From the NCBI GenBank assembly GCA_018136815.1, contig CM030939.1, positions 310,001 to 374,000 on the forward strand: a stretch of DNA of 64,000 bases, read 5' to 3'. The notes under the pieces were generated by a model. That model worked only from the letters and a program-made list of their open reading frames with translations, was not told the origin of the DNA and searched no databases. Both the position numbers and the translations under genes were made by a program. Of the stretch, positions 43,501 to 54,795 are shown piece after piece. The stretch is from Isochrysis galbana (taxonomy: Eukaryota; Haptophyta; Isochrysidales; Isochrysidaceae). How positions within the stretch are numbered: position 1 is the first letter of the stretch; each line of letters starts with the position of its first letter.

Positions 43501-43967
43501 TTCGTAGGTGGCTGAGCGCTTCATTCATGGTTGATTGAGGAGGCAGCCAGGCAGCCAGGAGCAAAGCGGAGATCTGCTTGGACGGCGCAACGCATTTTGA
43601 AGATTGAAGAGGGCCGGATGGCGTGGCGAAGTGCGAAGTGATTCATTCAGTGACATATAGGTCGTGGAGTGGGAGCAGGGCAGGTAGACCAGGTGTACGG
43701 ATGCGGGGATGGAGCAACGCTGCAAGCGCTGTGCAAACATTATCATGATTTTTTAGATCATTCATAATCATCATGGCGCCGATACGAATATCGAATATGA
43801 TCATGAGGTGTTAGCACCGTGGGCTGCTCCATCGACCGAGTGGGCCTCCCTCGTCACTCAATCGGCAATCGGCAGAGGTGGCAGATTCAGCAGACACGAG
43901 CTGCCCATCAAACAAAAAGACAGGCAATGGTGACACGGCAGACGAGAAATCAACCCTGTGCTATCGT

Positions 43968-45709
43968 CTAGTGTGCGTTCTTGATCTTGGTGCAACCGCA
44001 TGAGCTACCTTTTGGTGGTAGGGCGTTCATAGGAAGGTTCGGGTACGTGTTCACGTCAAAGTTGTTCTCCTCGTCCATATCAAGGGCCCATTCTTCCATA
44101 AGATGCTTGGGTGACTTACCTGCAAGGTGATACGGGACAATGGCATAGGCATAGGTGACCGAGTGCACTCGGACAAGACGTTGGTCGCGTGATGCGTGAT
44201 GGTGCGCGCTAGCACCGAGTCAAACCACCCGAAAGTAGGCGACGCTTTTTGCCCCCACCACGGCGGTTGCCCCGTGGTAGCTAGTCCCCGGGCGGTTTAC
44301 ATGAAACTGCCTATCATACATTAGCTAGGGCAGCCCACTTCCGAGTCTCTCACCGGAACTCTCTCCGGCTGTAGAGAGCATTTGATGACAGATATTTCGA
44401 CGCTTCTTGACGTCGCGCAAGGCTTTGCAGTAAGCCGCAATCGCGGCACGTGAATCCATTTCGGAGAATGACTTCCCGTCTTGGGTAGCGGAAGCTCGCA
44501 GCTTGCTCAGCTCACTTTGCTTGCGCCACACGCGTTCTTCCAACGCTGCCTTTTCAGCTCGGAGTTCGGAGATGGATTTCTGGCTTGAAGTAACCTTGCA
44601 TATTGCCTTCAATTGGTTGAGCTACAATAGTATCAAAGGAGAGCAGCATGCATGTTGACCAGTTGACCACTGCAGCTGTGATACTAAAAGATAGGCAAGG
44701 AGCTGCAGAGGCTGCTTACGCGCCGCGACGCGGTGATCTACCGAGTGACTTTCACTTCACAAGGCGCAAGTACCTCTTTTTCGATTGCCTGTTTCTCGGT
44801 GGCGGAAGTTTCTACTTCGTGAGCAAGGCTCGACAGTTCGGCCTCGGAGGGCGCCTGGATGTTGTCCTGAGATGCAAGAGAGAGAGAAACCGTAAAACTC
44901 GAATAGAATTCTGTCATGCATTGGCTTGCCACTAAGATCCACCTGGTTCACCCAGAAGACCTTGGCTTTGCCGGACTCCTTCTTGATGATATGGCCCGAC
45001 TCGCAAAGTTCAAGCAGTGCAGCCTCAGCCTAGAGGTAAGGACACTTGGGTAAGACATGCGGTGTAAGTGGTAACAACATCATTTATGATCTGAAATACG
45101 ATGGGGTTGAGGGCACACCTTGGCCTTATTCAATGTTGCGCGAAAGGCATCGGCGATTATTTGTGCGTTCACAGGGTTGTTGAACTTGAACAGCCAGTCC
45201 AAGACGGCACCAGCGGATGTGCCAACACGCGGATTTGGCGCTCCAGTGGCTTGATGATCGATGGGCGACTTAAAATTTGATGATGCGGCTCCCATCGTGA
45301 CAATCGGCTGGAGCAATGGGGTGTTTTGGCTGATGGATTCACCCTCAGTAGTATTGACTGCCAAAGGCGCAGCAGCGGACACAAGCTGCGTCTTCATTGT
45401 TGCCTGCGTCGGTGCTGGTTTCGACGCAGGTAACGCCTTGGGTTTCGGTGCCTTTGCCGCCGATTTTGTCACTGAACAGGCAGCCGTTGAACGCGGTTTC
45501 CGCGAAGCAGGCTTCCGAGCCTTCTTTGGGCTCTTGGCTTCCGTGTCAGACGCCACAAAGTCGTCATCCGCTGTATTCCGTCGCTTGGTGCTGATTGTGG
45601 CGGTGCGGTCTTGGTCGAGTTCGGCTTCACTTGATTCGTTGTTCTCAGCCCATGAGTGCCGTGGCACGTTCTCCTGCTGCTGAGAGCGGCTGGTCGACTG
45701 GTCTGCCAT
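43968..45709 (-). CDS. Hop2-like meiotic recombination protein (TBPIP family)
   Basis: Five exons on the minus strand are 45709-45119, 45029-44943, 44866-44774, 44621-44354 and 44119-43968 (396 residues). A Lys/Ser/Pro-rich head of about 155 residues (KSPKKARKPASRKP) is followed by a winged helix: GAVLDWLFKFNNPVNAQIIA, then HIIKKESGKAKVFWVNQD. A coiled coil with ISELRAEKAALEERV precedes YCKALRDVKKRRNICHQML and the acidic tail LDMDEENNFDVN. That order matches Hop2/PSMC3IP, which with Mnd1 helps Dmc1 and Rad51 pair homologous DNA in meiosis. The head is an extra extension relative to animal Hop2 (about 215 residues). The finding implies a sexual cycle, by inference. Confidence 0.82.
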
Positions 45710-46401
45710 TGCGGTCCACTTCTGCAAGGCAAACGGGGGAGGGGGTGGGGTGGGGGGTGGGGGGAGAGCTCAGGCGGTGTGAGGAAGAGGGGCGCCCGGG
45801 CTGCGCGATGAAGACGAAAAGGGAGCGCTGTACGTGTGAGAGCTGGTAGACCGGACGAAAAAGAGGCAGAGGGTAGAGAGCGAGGGTGGTTGTGGTGAGG
45901 CAGAGATCTCGGAAAGCGCGGGAAACACTTGCAGAGTGTGAGGGGGGCGAGCAGGAGAGAAAGGAAGAGGAAACTGAGGAGAGGAGAGGAGAGGAGAGGA
46001 AAAGGAGGAGGAAAGAAGTAAAACAGTGGAGGGGGGGAGGGGGGGGGGTTGCTCCTCAGGCTCCAATAATCCTAGATGGGAAATACAGAGCCGGGCAACA
46101 GAAATAGAGGCTAGAGCTTCTCACCCAGCAACGTTTTCTATAAGGATAGATAAAATAGGACTGGGAGGTGTTGGGAGGCTACCTATTGCATCATGGGGGT
46201 GCCCCACACACCCTCTGCGCCGAGCAAAAGACCAAACTTCAATTCTTCCTCTCTAACCGGAGCGGCGGTACAGAACGCGTTGCGCCCACACAGCACAACA
46301 AGCTCCTCACACAGCACATTGGTCCGAGACGGCACCATCGGCCACAACGGCATAAATCTCCCCCTATTGCGCGTGCTGAGCGCTGGAGCCGGCCTCAGAA
46401 A
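45710..46401. other. Hop2-like gene 5' flank
   Basis: GAGAGGAGAGGA repeats at 45975-46010 and a CCTAGATGGGAAATAC word at 46070-46086, which is the complement of the CCGTATTTCCCATCTAGG motif. I see no gene. Confidence 0.45.
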
Positions 46402-46590
46402 AAAAAACATCTGAAGATTCTAGGCTACACACCTACTATTGCCTGGATATCTCCTCTCTACTCACACCGCCCTTAAATTCCCTCCCTCCACCTCTTCCCC
46501 TGCCCCCCTTCATTCCTTGGTCTTCGGTTTCAGGGCTCCGGCCCTGGTGCCCTACCTAAGGCCTGGTTCGGAGTGTGGGGGCTGGGCAGG
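46402..46590 (-). mobile_element. Short retroposon copy (T-run family), reverse orientation
   Basis: An A-run plus CATCTGAAG on the plus strand, then GCTACACACCTACTATT and the CTTCGGTTTCAGGG core. It is a close match to 20586-20790. It lies directly before the LINE ORF1 and could be part of that copy's 5' region instead. Confidence 0.6.
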
Positions 46591-46635
46591 CCTACTGTCG
46601 TCTTCGTGTAAAAAACTATTGTTATAGTTTTAGCG

Positions 46636-47957
46636 ATGGAGCGCGCGCCGACCGCTCCCCTCTCCCAGCCCCCCGCCGTCACGACGCCCCAACGGGGCCG
46701 CCCCAAGCCGCCGGAGCCGAAGCGCTCGCAGGCCTCAGCACCGCCTGACAACGACGTCGAGATGGCGCCGCCACCCTCGCCTCCCAGGCAGCCACAGAAG
46801 CAGGGAGCAGGCAAAGTCCTGTTCCCTGCTGACAAGCAGAACCTGACTCAGGCTCAGAACGCCAGCGCCGCCGGGCAGCCACCCACTCAAGGACTCCCCA
46901 TGGGGTGTGGCAGCTCTGCTGCCACCCCCATGGCGGTAACTCCTACCATCTGTGCACCCCTCGGGGGCGGGCACATGACACAACAAACAATCACTGGAGC
47001 ATTTGCTCCCTCCAACCAACAGCCAAATCCTCCACCTAAGTCGTACGCGCAAGCCGCACATGGACACAAAGGGAAAGAGCCACAACAGCAAGCCCAGCAG
47101 CCACCAGCTCAACAGCCACAGCCGCAGTCACGCAAGCGGGCCGACCCCCAGTCGGACCCAAAACCGACTCCAAACAACACCACCTCATTCGCTTCTCCTC
47201 CACCAGATGAGGAAGAAGAACCCGAAGACACTCCCTTCTTCATTCAGCTAGCCCAGCTAGCTGAGGACAAGAAGGATATCAAAAGCGAAGATGTAGCCAC
47301 ATTCATGAAATTCCTACTCTCTAGGCTAGAAGGCCTAGACGCCACTCCAGACGGAATGGATAAGGGCCGAAAGGGCCCTTGGATTTTTTACGTCGATGAC
47401 GACGCACAAGACCAATTCAAGGCCGCCTACGGCGACAAGCTTCAAACAGTACTCTCGGGAGTCCCGCACGAATTTGGAGTCACCTATGGCGCGCTAGCCG
47501 ACTCAGCACCGCGCAAATCTAGCGCGGTCCGCTCCTCCCTCAAAGAGGTCACCTAGGGACTCCTATCTGCATTTTAAACATATTCTACATAGGAGAATAG
47601 CTACGGCGAACCGTTTTGCCGACGATCCGACATGCCGCTTTTGTGGCATAGCCCCCGAGAGTTCCACTCACTTGGCCTCATGTATCGCGACGGAGCCTGT
47701 CTTTGAATTCATAGAAGGACTTTTAGGGATTTGCCTTAAGCCGGGATCCGAAATACCCCAACGTCTTTTCTGCTATCAGGTGGACAGACCGCACCCCTCC
47801 TCAGGATACTTAGGTATCTTGGCGTGGAGGTATATTCTAACCGACTTCTATAACATTCAGTATGGCAACGCGGACGGCAGGTCCGTCAGGTCGATCTTAA
47901 GAGCGATCCTCACGAGATATCACCTGTTAGTAACGGCGAAAGTCGGTTTCTTTCAGA
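46636..47957 (+). mobile_element. Internally deleted LINE: ORF1 fused to the ORF2 tail
   Basis: ORF1 (46636-47556, 306 residues) is Pro/Gln-rich with basic stretches, then an acidic segment (PDEEEEPEDTPFF) and a C-terminal globular part ending SSLKEVT. It looks like a gag-like RNA-binding ORF1 without visible zinc knuckles. Directly at its stop the sequence becomes the ORF2 end (GGGACTCCTATCTGCA...), matching 14-413 of the first copy and retaining the C-x2-C-x8-H-x3-C knuckle. The reverse transcriptase is missing. Homology stops at 47957 before the 3' UTR. Confidence 0.7.
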
Positions 47958-48214
47958 GGGGTCGTCTTGACGCGGTCGCTTCGGCGACAGGGGGGTGTCC
48001 ATGAGTCCTTCGTCCATCGCGGCGAGGGCGGCGGCGGCGAGAGCGGGCGGCGGCGCGCGCTCCATGACCCTATCGTTTTAACGATAAAGCTGGAGCCGGC
48101 CTCAGATGCACTCCCTATACCCTATGCCTATGCCACTCCCTACGGAACCCCAAGCCTCCCTCCTTCGAACAGATGTCAGATGTTAGCGTCGTCTCGATGT
48201 CTCGATGGGCACCC

Positions 48215-48605
48215 CAGATGGGACAATAGGCTTCTAATAGGTTCTATTAAGAGGTCAAGAGGCCTACCAGACCTGTTACCTGTTAATAGGTAATAGGTAA
48301 AAAAAAACCTTTCAATATTCTCGCCTCGCGCGTGGCTATAGGCCTATACTATAGGTACCGCTATCGTAGCCACGCCCAAATCATCTCGGATCCCTTCCTC
48401 TCCCTAGTAACTTAGGTCAGAAGTCAGAAGCCAATCATATTCATAATATACATCACATACTCATACATCTATAATATTAGTAAAATGAGTTTTATTTTGA
48501 CCTGTTACGGACCTATTGCGACCTGTCAATAGGTCCTCTTAATAGGAAGAGGCCCCCGAAACCTGTTGACCTTGTACCTGTTGTCCCATCCGGGATGGGC
48601 ACTCA
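48215..48605. repeat. AATAGG-word element with inverted ends
   Basis: GATGGGACAATAGG at 48218 and its reverse complement form near 48590 (CCTGTTGTCCCATC) bound an element with ACCTGTTAATAGG words. The internal hairpin is GCGTGGCTA/TAGCCACGC at 48332-48375. It is related to 27940-28060. Confidence 0.5.
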
Positions 48606-48829
48606 CACTCCGGCAGACACACTCACACTCACACACTGCCCATATGCTTCGCTCGTTGCTGCCTTTTAACGCCATCATTGTCCTTTCCTTGTTCTTAGGT
48701 TGCTTTTTGTCTGCAGCGGCGACGCAGGTACTCGACGCCATCAAGCCGTTGCGGCGACGCAAGACGCAAGCTAGCTAGCTGCCAGCTGGGCAACTGGGCT
48801 GTGTGCTGTGTGCTGTGTATCATGAGGGC

Positions 48830-49402
48830 ATGAGGGCAGGGCTTGCGCGCAATGAAATGGCTTTGGCAAACGAGCGGGAGCAGCGCGAGGAGACGTGCCG
48901 CGCTCTAGCTGCGTCGGAGTCGGCACTGAAGGCGGCGAGGGCGGCCACTCGAAAGGCAAAGGCGGACGCAAAGGAGGCGGGCGTGGAAGCTGAGCTCCGG
49001 CGTCGTCGTGTGGAGAATGAAGCGGCTGCCGCCATGGGCGCGATGCGTGATGAGCATCGGCGCGAGCGCAGAGAAGATAAGCGGCGATATCTCGAGATCG
49101 AGGAGGAGGCGCTGCAGCTTCACGAGAATGTGGCCAGGCTAGAGGATCAAATCGCTTTGCTGCGCAGCTCGCGTCTCGGCGGCCTGAAAAAGGAGTTGGA
49201 GGAAAAGGATGCTCTCGTCAAAGAGCTCCGGCAGCGGCGCGGAGCAGGTCAACGCACCCTTGCCGAGGCCAACCTAGACAAGCGGCGCGCAAAGCTCGCG
49301 CAAGAGAAGGCGAAAAAATTCGAAGAGGCCTTTCAGCAACTTGCCACCGGAAGGCTTACGTCGTCCGCTTGCAGGCCCTCTTGTTCAGCGAGTTCGGTGT
49401 AG
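48830..49402 (+). CDS. Coiled-coil ORF, probably a fragment
   Basis: From ATG 48830 a 190-residue ORF is almost entirely coiled coil (LANEREQREETCRALAASES, YLEIEEEALQLHENVARLED). It ends in a non-coil tail where the minisatellite-transposon relic begins (about 49400). That suggests the 3' part was displaced by the element. I recognise no family. Confidence 0.45.
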   Translation: MRAGLARNEMALANEREQREETCRALAASESALKAARAATRKAKADAKEAGVEAELRRRRVENEAAAAMGAMRDEHRRERREDKRRYLEIEEEALQLHENVARLEDQIALLRSSRLGGLKKELEEKDALVKELRQRRGAGQRTLAEANLDKRRAKLAQEKAKKFEEAFQQLATGRLTSSACRPSCSASSV

Positions 49403-50049
49403 CCGCCAATGACTTGGCTGACGGCCCCGGTCGCGGGTCGAAGTTGGGCACTCAGGGCGCGTCTTGAGGCGTGACGACGTCATCACCGGGGGCCGCAGGC
49501 GGCCGATTTCGACGCAGTGCGCGGGGGCGGCGGGCGCGATTGGCGTGGCTGTGAGGGCGGCATACCGCACTTTGGTGCTGGTAGCGGCATCCATATGGTG
49601 AGCGGTGACTCGAACGGCCTCGTGGCGCCCCCGGTCGCGGGTCGAAGTTGGGTTCTCGAGCCCTTGGTGTTTTTAGCGGTTAGCGTCTTTAGTTTTTGCG
49701 ATACTTACGTACGCGTTCAAGTCCATAAAAACATAGTGAAAATATATTGCTGTGTGTATAGAACCAGGATCTTTGGTCCGGGTCAGCTGCCGATGCCCAT
49801 GGTTTCGTGTTTCGCTGCGAGAGGCGCGCATGAAGGCCATCGGTAAAATAATACCGGAGGGGGGCCTGACATATATTTCCGCACGGCCGTCAGAGGCCTG
49901 AAATCGGGTATTTTTCGAAAATTTTGCCGGAAGACCCCCGGTTTTTTTTGCTGATCTCCCATACCGGAACCTATAGGGAGCTTATTTAGGCCTTCGTTTG
50001 CCCATTACAGATGGTGCCCTTCGCACCCCCCTAGTGAGTGACCGGCCTA
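49403..50049 (+). mobile_element. Copy of the minisatellite transposon, about two diverged units
   Basis: Two diverged repeat units (CGGTCGCGGGTCGAAGTTGG at about 49430 and 49635) are followed by the conserved right end, finishing AGTGAGTGACCGGCCTA at 50049. I could not find the left inverted repeat, so it is truncated at 5'. Confidence 0.75.
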
Positions 50050-50444
50050 GTAGTCGTGGGTTTTTGTGGTTTTTGGCTGTTTTTGCGTTTTCGCCATTTT
50101 CGCAGCTCTCCAAAAGCATTGTAACCTTCAGTGCTCATGTCATGCTGCTTAGGGGGTTCTATCCTGCCTATATGCAGGCCATCCAGCCAAAAACATGAGG
50201 AATAGGGCCTCAACGAGAAAAAAAGGTTTTTAGGGCACTACTAGGGTTAAAGAACTTGCTCGATGAGAAGCTCTAAAGTATCTGGCCTCTATCAACTCTT
50301 GATAATTTGGTCGAGTGCAATTCGGAGGGAGAAGAGAGAGATGACTGAGAAGAGAGAAGACATAAAAAGTTGAAGAAAGGGAAGAGAGGGAGAGAAGAGA
50401 AAAGAGAGAGGGAGCGCCGACCGAACTCGCACAACCCCGACGCG

Positions 50445-51513
50445 ATGCGCGCAGGGGCGAACTCCTCGCCATGCGTATCAGCGCTGCTGTTGTTAGCCAG
50501 CGCGATGCTCGTATGCCAGAGCAGCGCCCTCAAGTTCGCACACTCGCGTCGCCAAGTCATCTCCGCCACCGCACTCGCCGCTACCTGTCTACGCTCGCCG
50601 CTGTCAGCTCTTGCTTCCGGTCCGCCAACTTCCACACCTGCAGGAACCCATCTGCGGGAGACCCCCTGCGAGAGCCCATCTGAGCGAGCCCGCCTGCGAG
50701 AGCCCATCTGCACGAACCCGCCTGCATGAGCCTGCCTGCAGAAGCCTTGTCTGCGCGAGTCCATCTGCGAGAGCCCGTCAGCGGGAGCTTGCGAGAGTGC
50801 ACGTGCCAGAGTGCACGAGTAGGAAATGCGCGTAAGCTCGCACGTGCCTCTGCTGCCCAAAGGACCACCCCAACCACGCCTGGCTATGATGAAGAGTCAG
50901 TACTGGCAGTTTGGACCCAGTTGTTGAAATGAGTTCGCTGCATAGGATGTGGTTGCGAGATAACTAATCTCAACACACCTTGTCCTGCCGCGCAGGTGGG
51001 CTAATTGAAGCTGCGACGTCTGCAGATCCCCTTGTGACACGTCTAAAGCAGTCAAGGGAGGGGATCAGCCAAATCTCCGCAAAAGCGCAAGCGGGGGACT
51101 GGGATGCGGTGCGTCAAGCCGTCTCTTTTACGCTCCCATTTCTTTCGGTGAAAGGTGAGCCTTTCGGCCTGAACTTAGCAACGCATTTTCGTCGCTTAGT
51201 CCCCTCATTCAACCTGCGGAGCTGGTGCGGGTTGGACTTTTCCAAGCTGACCTATATGAACCCTGTATGGTGGTAAGGCTACACTGGAGAATCCGTCAAG
51301 TCGCGAGCGGTGACGCTCACTGACGATGTCAAGAACCAAGTGATTGCTCAACGCCAGGCCCTACTAGTTGCTCTTGGGACTCTGGACAAGGCTGCATACA
51401 ATGTGCAAACCGGCAAGGCTAAGCCTCTCGATGTGGCTGAGACTATCACGTCGTGCGCCGACGATGCCCTGGCTGCGATCGACGGCATTATTATCCGGCT
51501 GAGTACTGAGTGA
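50445..51513 (+). CDS. PsbQ-like thylakoid lumen protein
   Basis: Exons 50445-50619, 50996-51154 and 51278-51513 join in phase 1 twice (189 residues). The head is bipartite: a hydrophobic signal (VSALLLLASAMLVCQSSA), then HSRRQVISATALAATCL with a twin arginine and an ALA-type cleavage site. The mature part is all-helical: DPLVTRLKQSREGISQISAK, AGDWDAVRQAVSFTLPFL and NQVIAQRQALLVALGTLDKA. This recalls the four-helix PsbQ/Psb31 extrinsic photosystem II proteins. The first donor (GTCCGC) is weak, so exon 1 may differ. Its intron contains Ala/Arg-coding GCGAGAGCCCATCTG repeats. The family call is inference from fold pattern and targeting. Confidence 0.6.
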
Positions 51514-51813
51514 TGCATTCTTGGAAAGTCGCTCAGCCAAGCTACTAACACTATTATACTTGTCCGTGCTTGAAGCGGCTGACCACGTGGCCCGTCAGCC
51601 TAGCACGCCCCACATGCAACAGCGGGCTGCGGACGCGTCATGGCGACGTGAAGACGTCGTAACGCCATATTTTCATTACTGTGATGTTGCCACTCTACAG
51701 TTAGAGTCGAGGGAGAAGCGTGGCAAGGAGTCCATCGCCGCCGCTTCGCAGCTCTGGCGAAGCAAAAGCAACTCTTAGTTATAATTAGTAATTAGAGAAT
51801 CCGGCTAGTTCTA
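51514..51813. other. Short spacer after the PsbQ-like gene
   Basis: No gene or repeat recognised. Confidence 0.4.
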
Positions 51814-52650
51814 CTACGCTACGGACGACTCCCACCGTACGCTGCGTGTGCTGCGTTCCGCCAGCGTCCTAGCCCCATGCTCTAACTCCTCTCCCGCTCG
51901 AAGCAGTCCCCGGAGGGCGCAGACGCGACAGTAGGAACGAAGGTCGTTTGCCTTCATTTGGTACCCCTCGTTTCCCAATACGCAATGCGTCGGTACAAAA
52001 AAATCCACCTCAAGCTTGAGGAACTTGAGATTGGGGAATGCGTTCACCACCTCCCTCACGAAGCCTCCTCACACTTGTCTTGAAAGGATCGTCTTCAATG
52101 AGTGCATTGGATGTATACCGCACTCCTCGTGTGTCAGCTTGAACTTCTTTTCGATGTCGTAAAAGCTGTGGTACGGGTCAATGTACCCCTGCTTCTTTTC
52201 GAGCATGAGGTAATGCCTACCGGTCTTATCGATGGCGTAGGGATACGGAAAGTCGTTCGCTCCTACAGGCGATACGAATGCGACGATCTCGTCGACGGCC
52301 TCAAATTCGAACACTTCGATGCCCACGAAGACGTACTTGAGGTCGCCGATGTAGAAGAGCAAAGAGTTCCCTGCTTCATTGAGCTTGTTCACTCTGTCGT
52401 ACCCTCCTGACAATACAGTCAATGGGCAGAGGTGGCTGATGCCAACAAACACGTCCTCGCACACGAACGCGTGATGCGAGGCTTCGCCGTGTACATCGAC
52501 CAAGTGGACCAAGTGCCTACCGTCATCGCGCTGTGCAACGGACGCGACAAAGCCCACGCCGCCATTGTCACGGGTCGCGTACTTTTGGACACCGGGTTCA
52601 GGGGCGAGAATCCTTCGCCAGTGCTCTTCGAACTCGTGTCCCTTTGCCGA
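51814..52650 (-). pseudogene. Giant-virus-like ORF interrupted by one TGA
   Basis: One minus-strand frame is open from 52650 to 51814 except for a single TGA at 52071-52069. The upstream part contains FVSPVGANDFPYPYAID after GNSLLFYIGDLKYVFVG. That pattern (GNS-hydrophobic, Y-V-F-I/V-G, SPVG-N-D-PYPYA) I associate with an uncharacterised family in nucleocytoplasmic large DNA viruses. The downstream part includes FPNLKFLKL and GYQMKANDL. There is no in-frame ATG near the 5' end and no intron signal around the TGA. An endogenous viral or captured gene relic is the best reading. The family attribution is from memory and needs a search. Confidence 0.5.
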
Positions 52651-53258
52651 TCAACTGGGGCTAGGATTGGTGACGACATGTACATCTCATCAAGCCCTGG
52701 GCCATCAGGGGGGAAGGCTAGCGGGGGGTGGGGGTGGAGGGCGTCACGGAAGAAAAATATACGAGGGGATGGGTCTGAAGTCTGAAGAGGGAGTGCCTCC
52801 TTTGGGGTTAAAGTCTTGAAGTGGCTCTTCCTCTACCCGCAAAACATCCTTGGTGCATTCAGCAAGCGCAAGCGCATGCAGAAAAGAAAGAAGCAAGCAT
52901 ATCGAAGCTTTTGCTAGGGCGATTCGAGAGATCTTTCATACGCGGCAAGCACATACAACACGTAATGTGTGCCATCACCACGGCATTGCATGACGGCATT
53001 GCATGACACTTGAATCTGGTGGCAAATGCTTGAGTTCGCACGTTGGCGACGCCAGTCGCTGGGATGCGATGAAGCGTGCAGTAAGCATGACATAGCCGGA
53101 GAACGAGGCGAGCATAGTGCCCACACGGGTTACAAGACCGGCTAAAATCCTCGCGCGCGCCCTACTCCTCCGTCGCCATCTCGCACCCTCCTATATGCTC
53201 ATCGACCACAAGGCTATCGAAAGCTCTCCCGGCCTTGCCTCGCGATCCGTGTGCCAGG
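52651..53258. other. Spacer before the PSMD13 3' end
   Basis: A plus-strand frame at 52432-52785 is a shadow of the virus-like ORF. From 52800 to 53258 I see no gene. Confidence 0.4.
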
Positions 53259-54795
53259 TCACGCGGCAAACTCGGGTGTGAGCGCATCCAGCTCCTTCAG
53301 GGTTGTGCTCACCGTCGTTGTCCACGCAGAGAGCCGCTGCTTCATCAACCCAATCTGCTCCTTTCCAAGCACACGCGGCTGAACCCATGTCACACGCACA
53401 GTCTGGTCGACCTGTGGCAGTCATCCGGAGAAGGAGTGGGAAGGTGAATTTTGGGCACCCTGTGCCAACCCCGCCATTGCAGCGACCTTCCCGCATTATC
53501 ATGCTAACTAGCATTGCACCTGGTCGATGACTCCCCGGATGAGGCCGAGAGAAAGGCCGCGCATCAGCAGCATCTCCACTTGCTCGACTGGCAGCTTGGA
53601 AGCGGTGGCGATGTGTGAGAACGTCACCGTGCGGTCAGCATTAGGCCCGATGCGGTGGAAGAGCGTCTCCGTCAGACACATGAGTGTGATCTTCTCCTTG
53701 AGAAAGTTGGTGTTGGAGAGGAGTGCCGGCTGCTGTTCCAGCTTCGCGTGGTGCTGCGCCACCAGCGCCTCGTATCTGCGCGTGGCGGGCGTGTTGGTGC
53801 GGGGGTGGGCGTGGAGGCTGAATTGAAGGTGGGGCTCGGAGGCCTATGACGCAAGCATACAAGCTGTGCGTGCGGAGCTTTCTCACTGGTCAATGTCTCC
53901 GGCATTGAAGGCGCGGAGCAGGTGCGCCAGCCATGCAAAGTGGGTCGTCTCCAGCGTGGCGACGACCGGGTGCTCGAGTAACTCGCCAAAGTTGTAAAGG
54001 CCCTCCCCTACAAGCGCCGCGATGCCCAGGTCGAAGCTGATCTCGAGCGCCTCCTCAGGCGCCATCTCGCTCAGCGGCGCATAAGCGAGCAGCAAAAGTG
54101 CTGCGCGGTAAAACTCTGAAGCAGGTCCCTTGATCTTAAAGTAGGCCGAGCGCGCGCGGTAGAAGGCGGCCTGCGAGCGGGTAAGTAAGTCACCGGCTTA
54201 CCAGACGGCTGAAGGCGGAGCGTGGCTCTCTTCTCGCCACTCAATTACGCTGACCTCGCTTGCTTCCCCCTATTCCAGCCCAATCAATCCTCCCAGGCTC
54301 CCACTGGCATTCTCTCTGCGTCGGCCTCACCTGCACTTCAGCCACGACTCCGGCCGCGCCCTCAATACTCGCGGCCGCCTCGTCGATCTTCTCCTTGCTC
54401 TTCTCGACCTGCCCAAACTTGAGGAGCATCCTCGCGAGCTCGCACAGCACGTACGCGTGCGGCTCCGCGTCTGTCGCGAGGTCTTGCGCTGCTGCCTCGG
54501 CGAATGCGACGGCTGCCTCGCGGTCTTCATACGCACACGCAACGGCCACCTGAATCCGCGCCAGTTCGAGCCTGTTCAGCTTGTGCTTGAAGTCTGAGAT
54601 GAAAGAGTGGTAGAGCTGTACGAGGTGGGGTGCTGCCTCTGGAAGCGAGTAGAGCTGAGCGAGGGAGAGAGTGAGCTGGTGCCAGAGCTTGCGCTTGTAG
54701 AGGTCCTCCATCTCCGAGAGGAGAGGAGCGAGAGGAGGGCACGCCTCGCCCGTGCGGTGGAGGTAGTCGAGGATGGCCTGCGACTTGGCGTCCAT
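53259..54795 (-). CDS. 26S proteasome lid subunit Rpn9/PSMD13
   Basis: Four exons on the minus strand are 54795-54331, 54170-53887, 53775-53520 and 53411-53259 (385 residues; human PSMD13 is 376). Helical TPR-like repeats fill the first half, with YLHRTGEACPPLAPLLSEME and LWHQLTLSLAQLY. The middle has SEFYRAALLLLAYAPLSEM and DLGIAALVGEGLYNFGELL. The PCI winged helix has TFSHIATASKLPVEQVEMLL and GLSLGLIRGVIDQ. The C-terminal VRVTWVQPRVLGKEQI matches the family-specific end. Each intron removal restores the alignment. It acts in the regulatory-particle lid. It is divergently placed from a CT-rich region that may hold its promoter. Confidence 0.93.
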
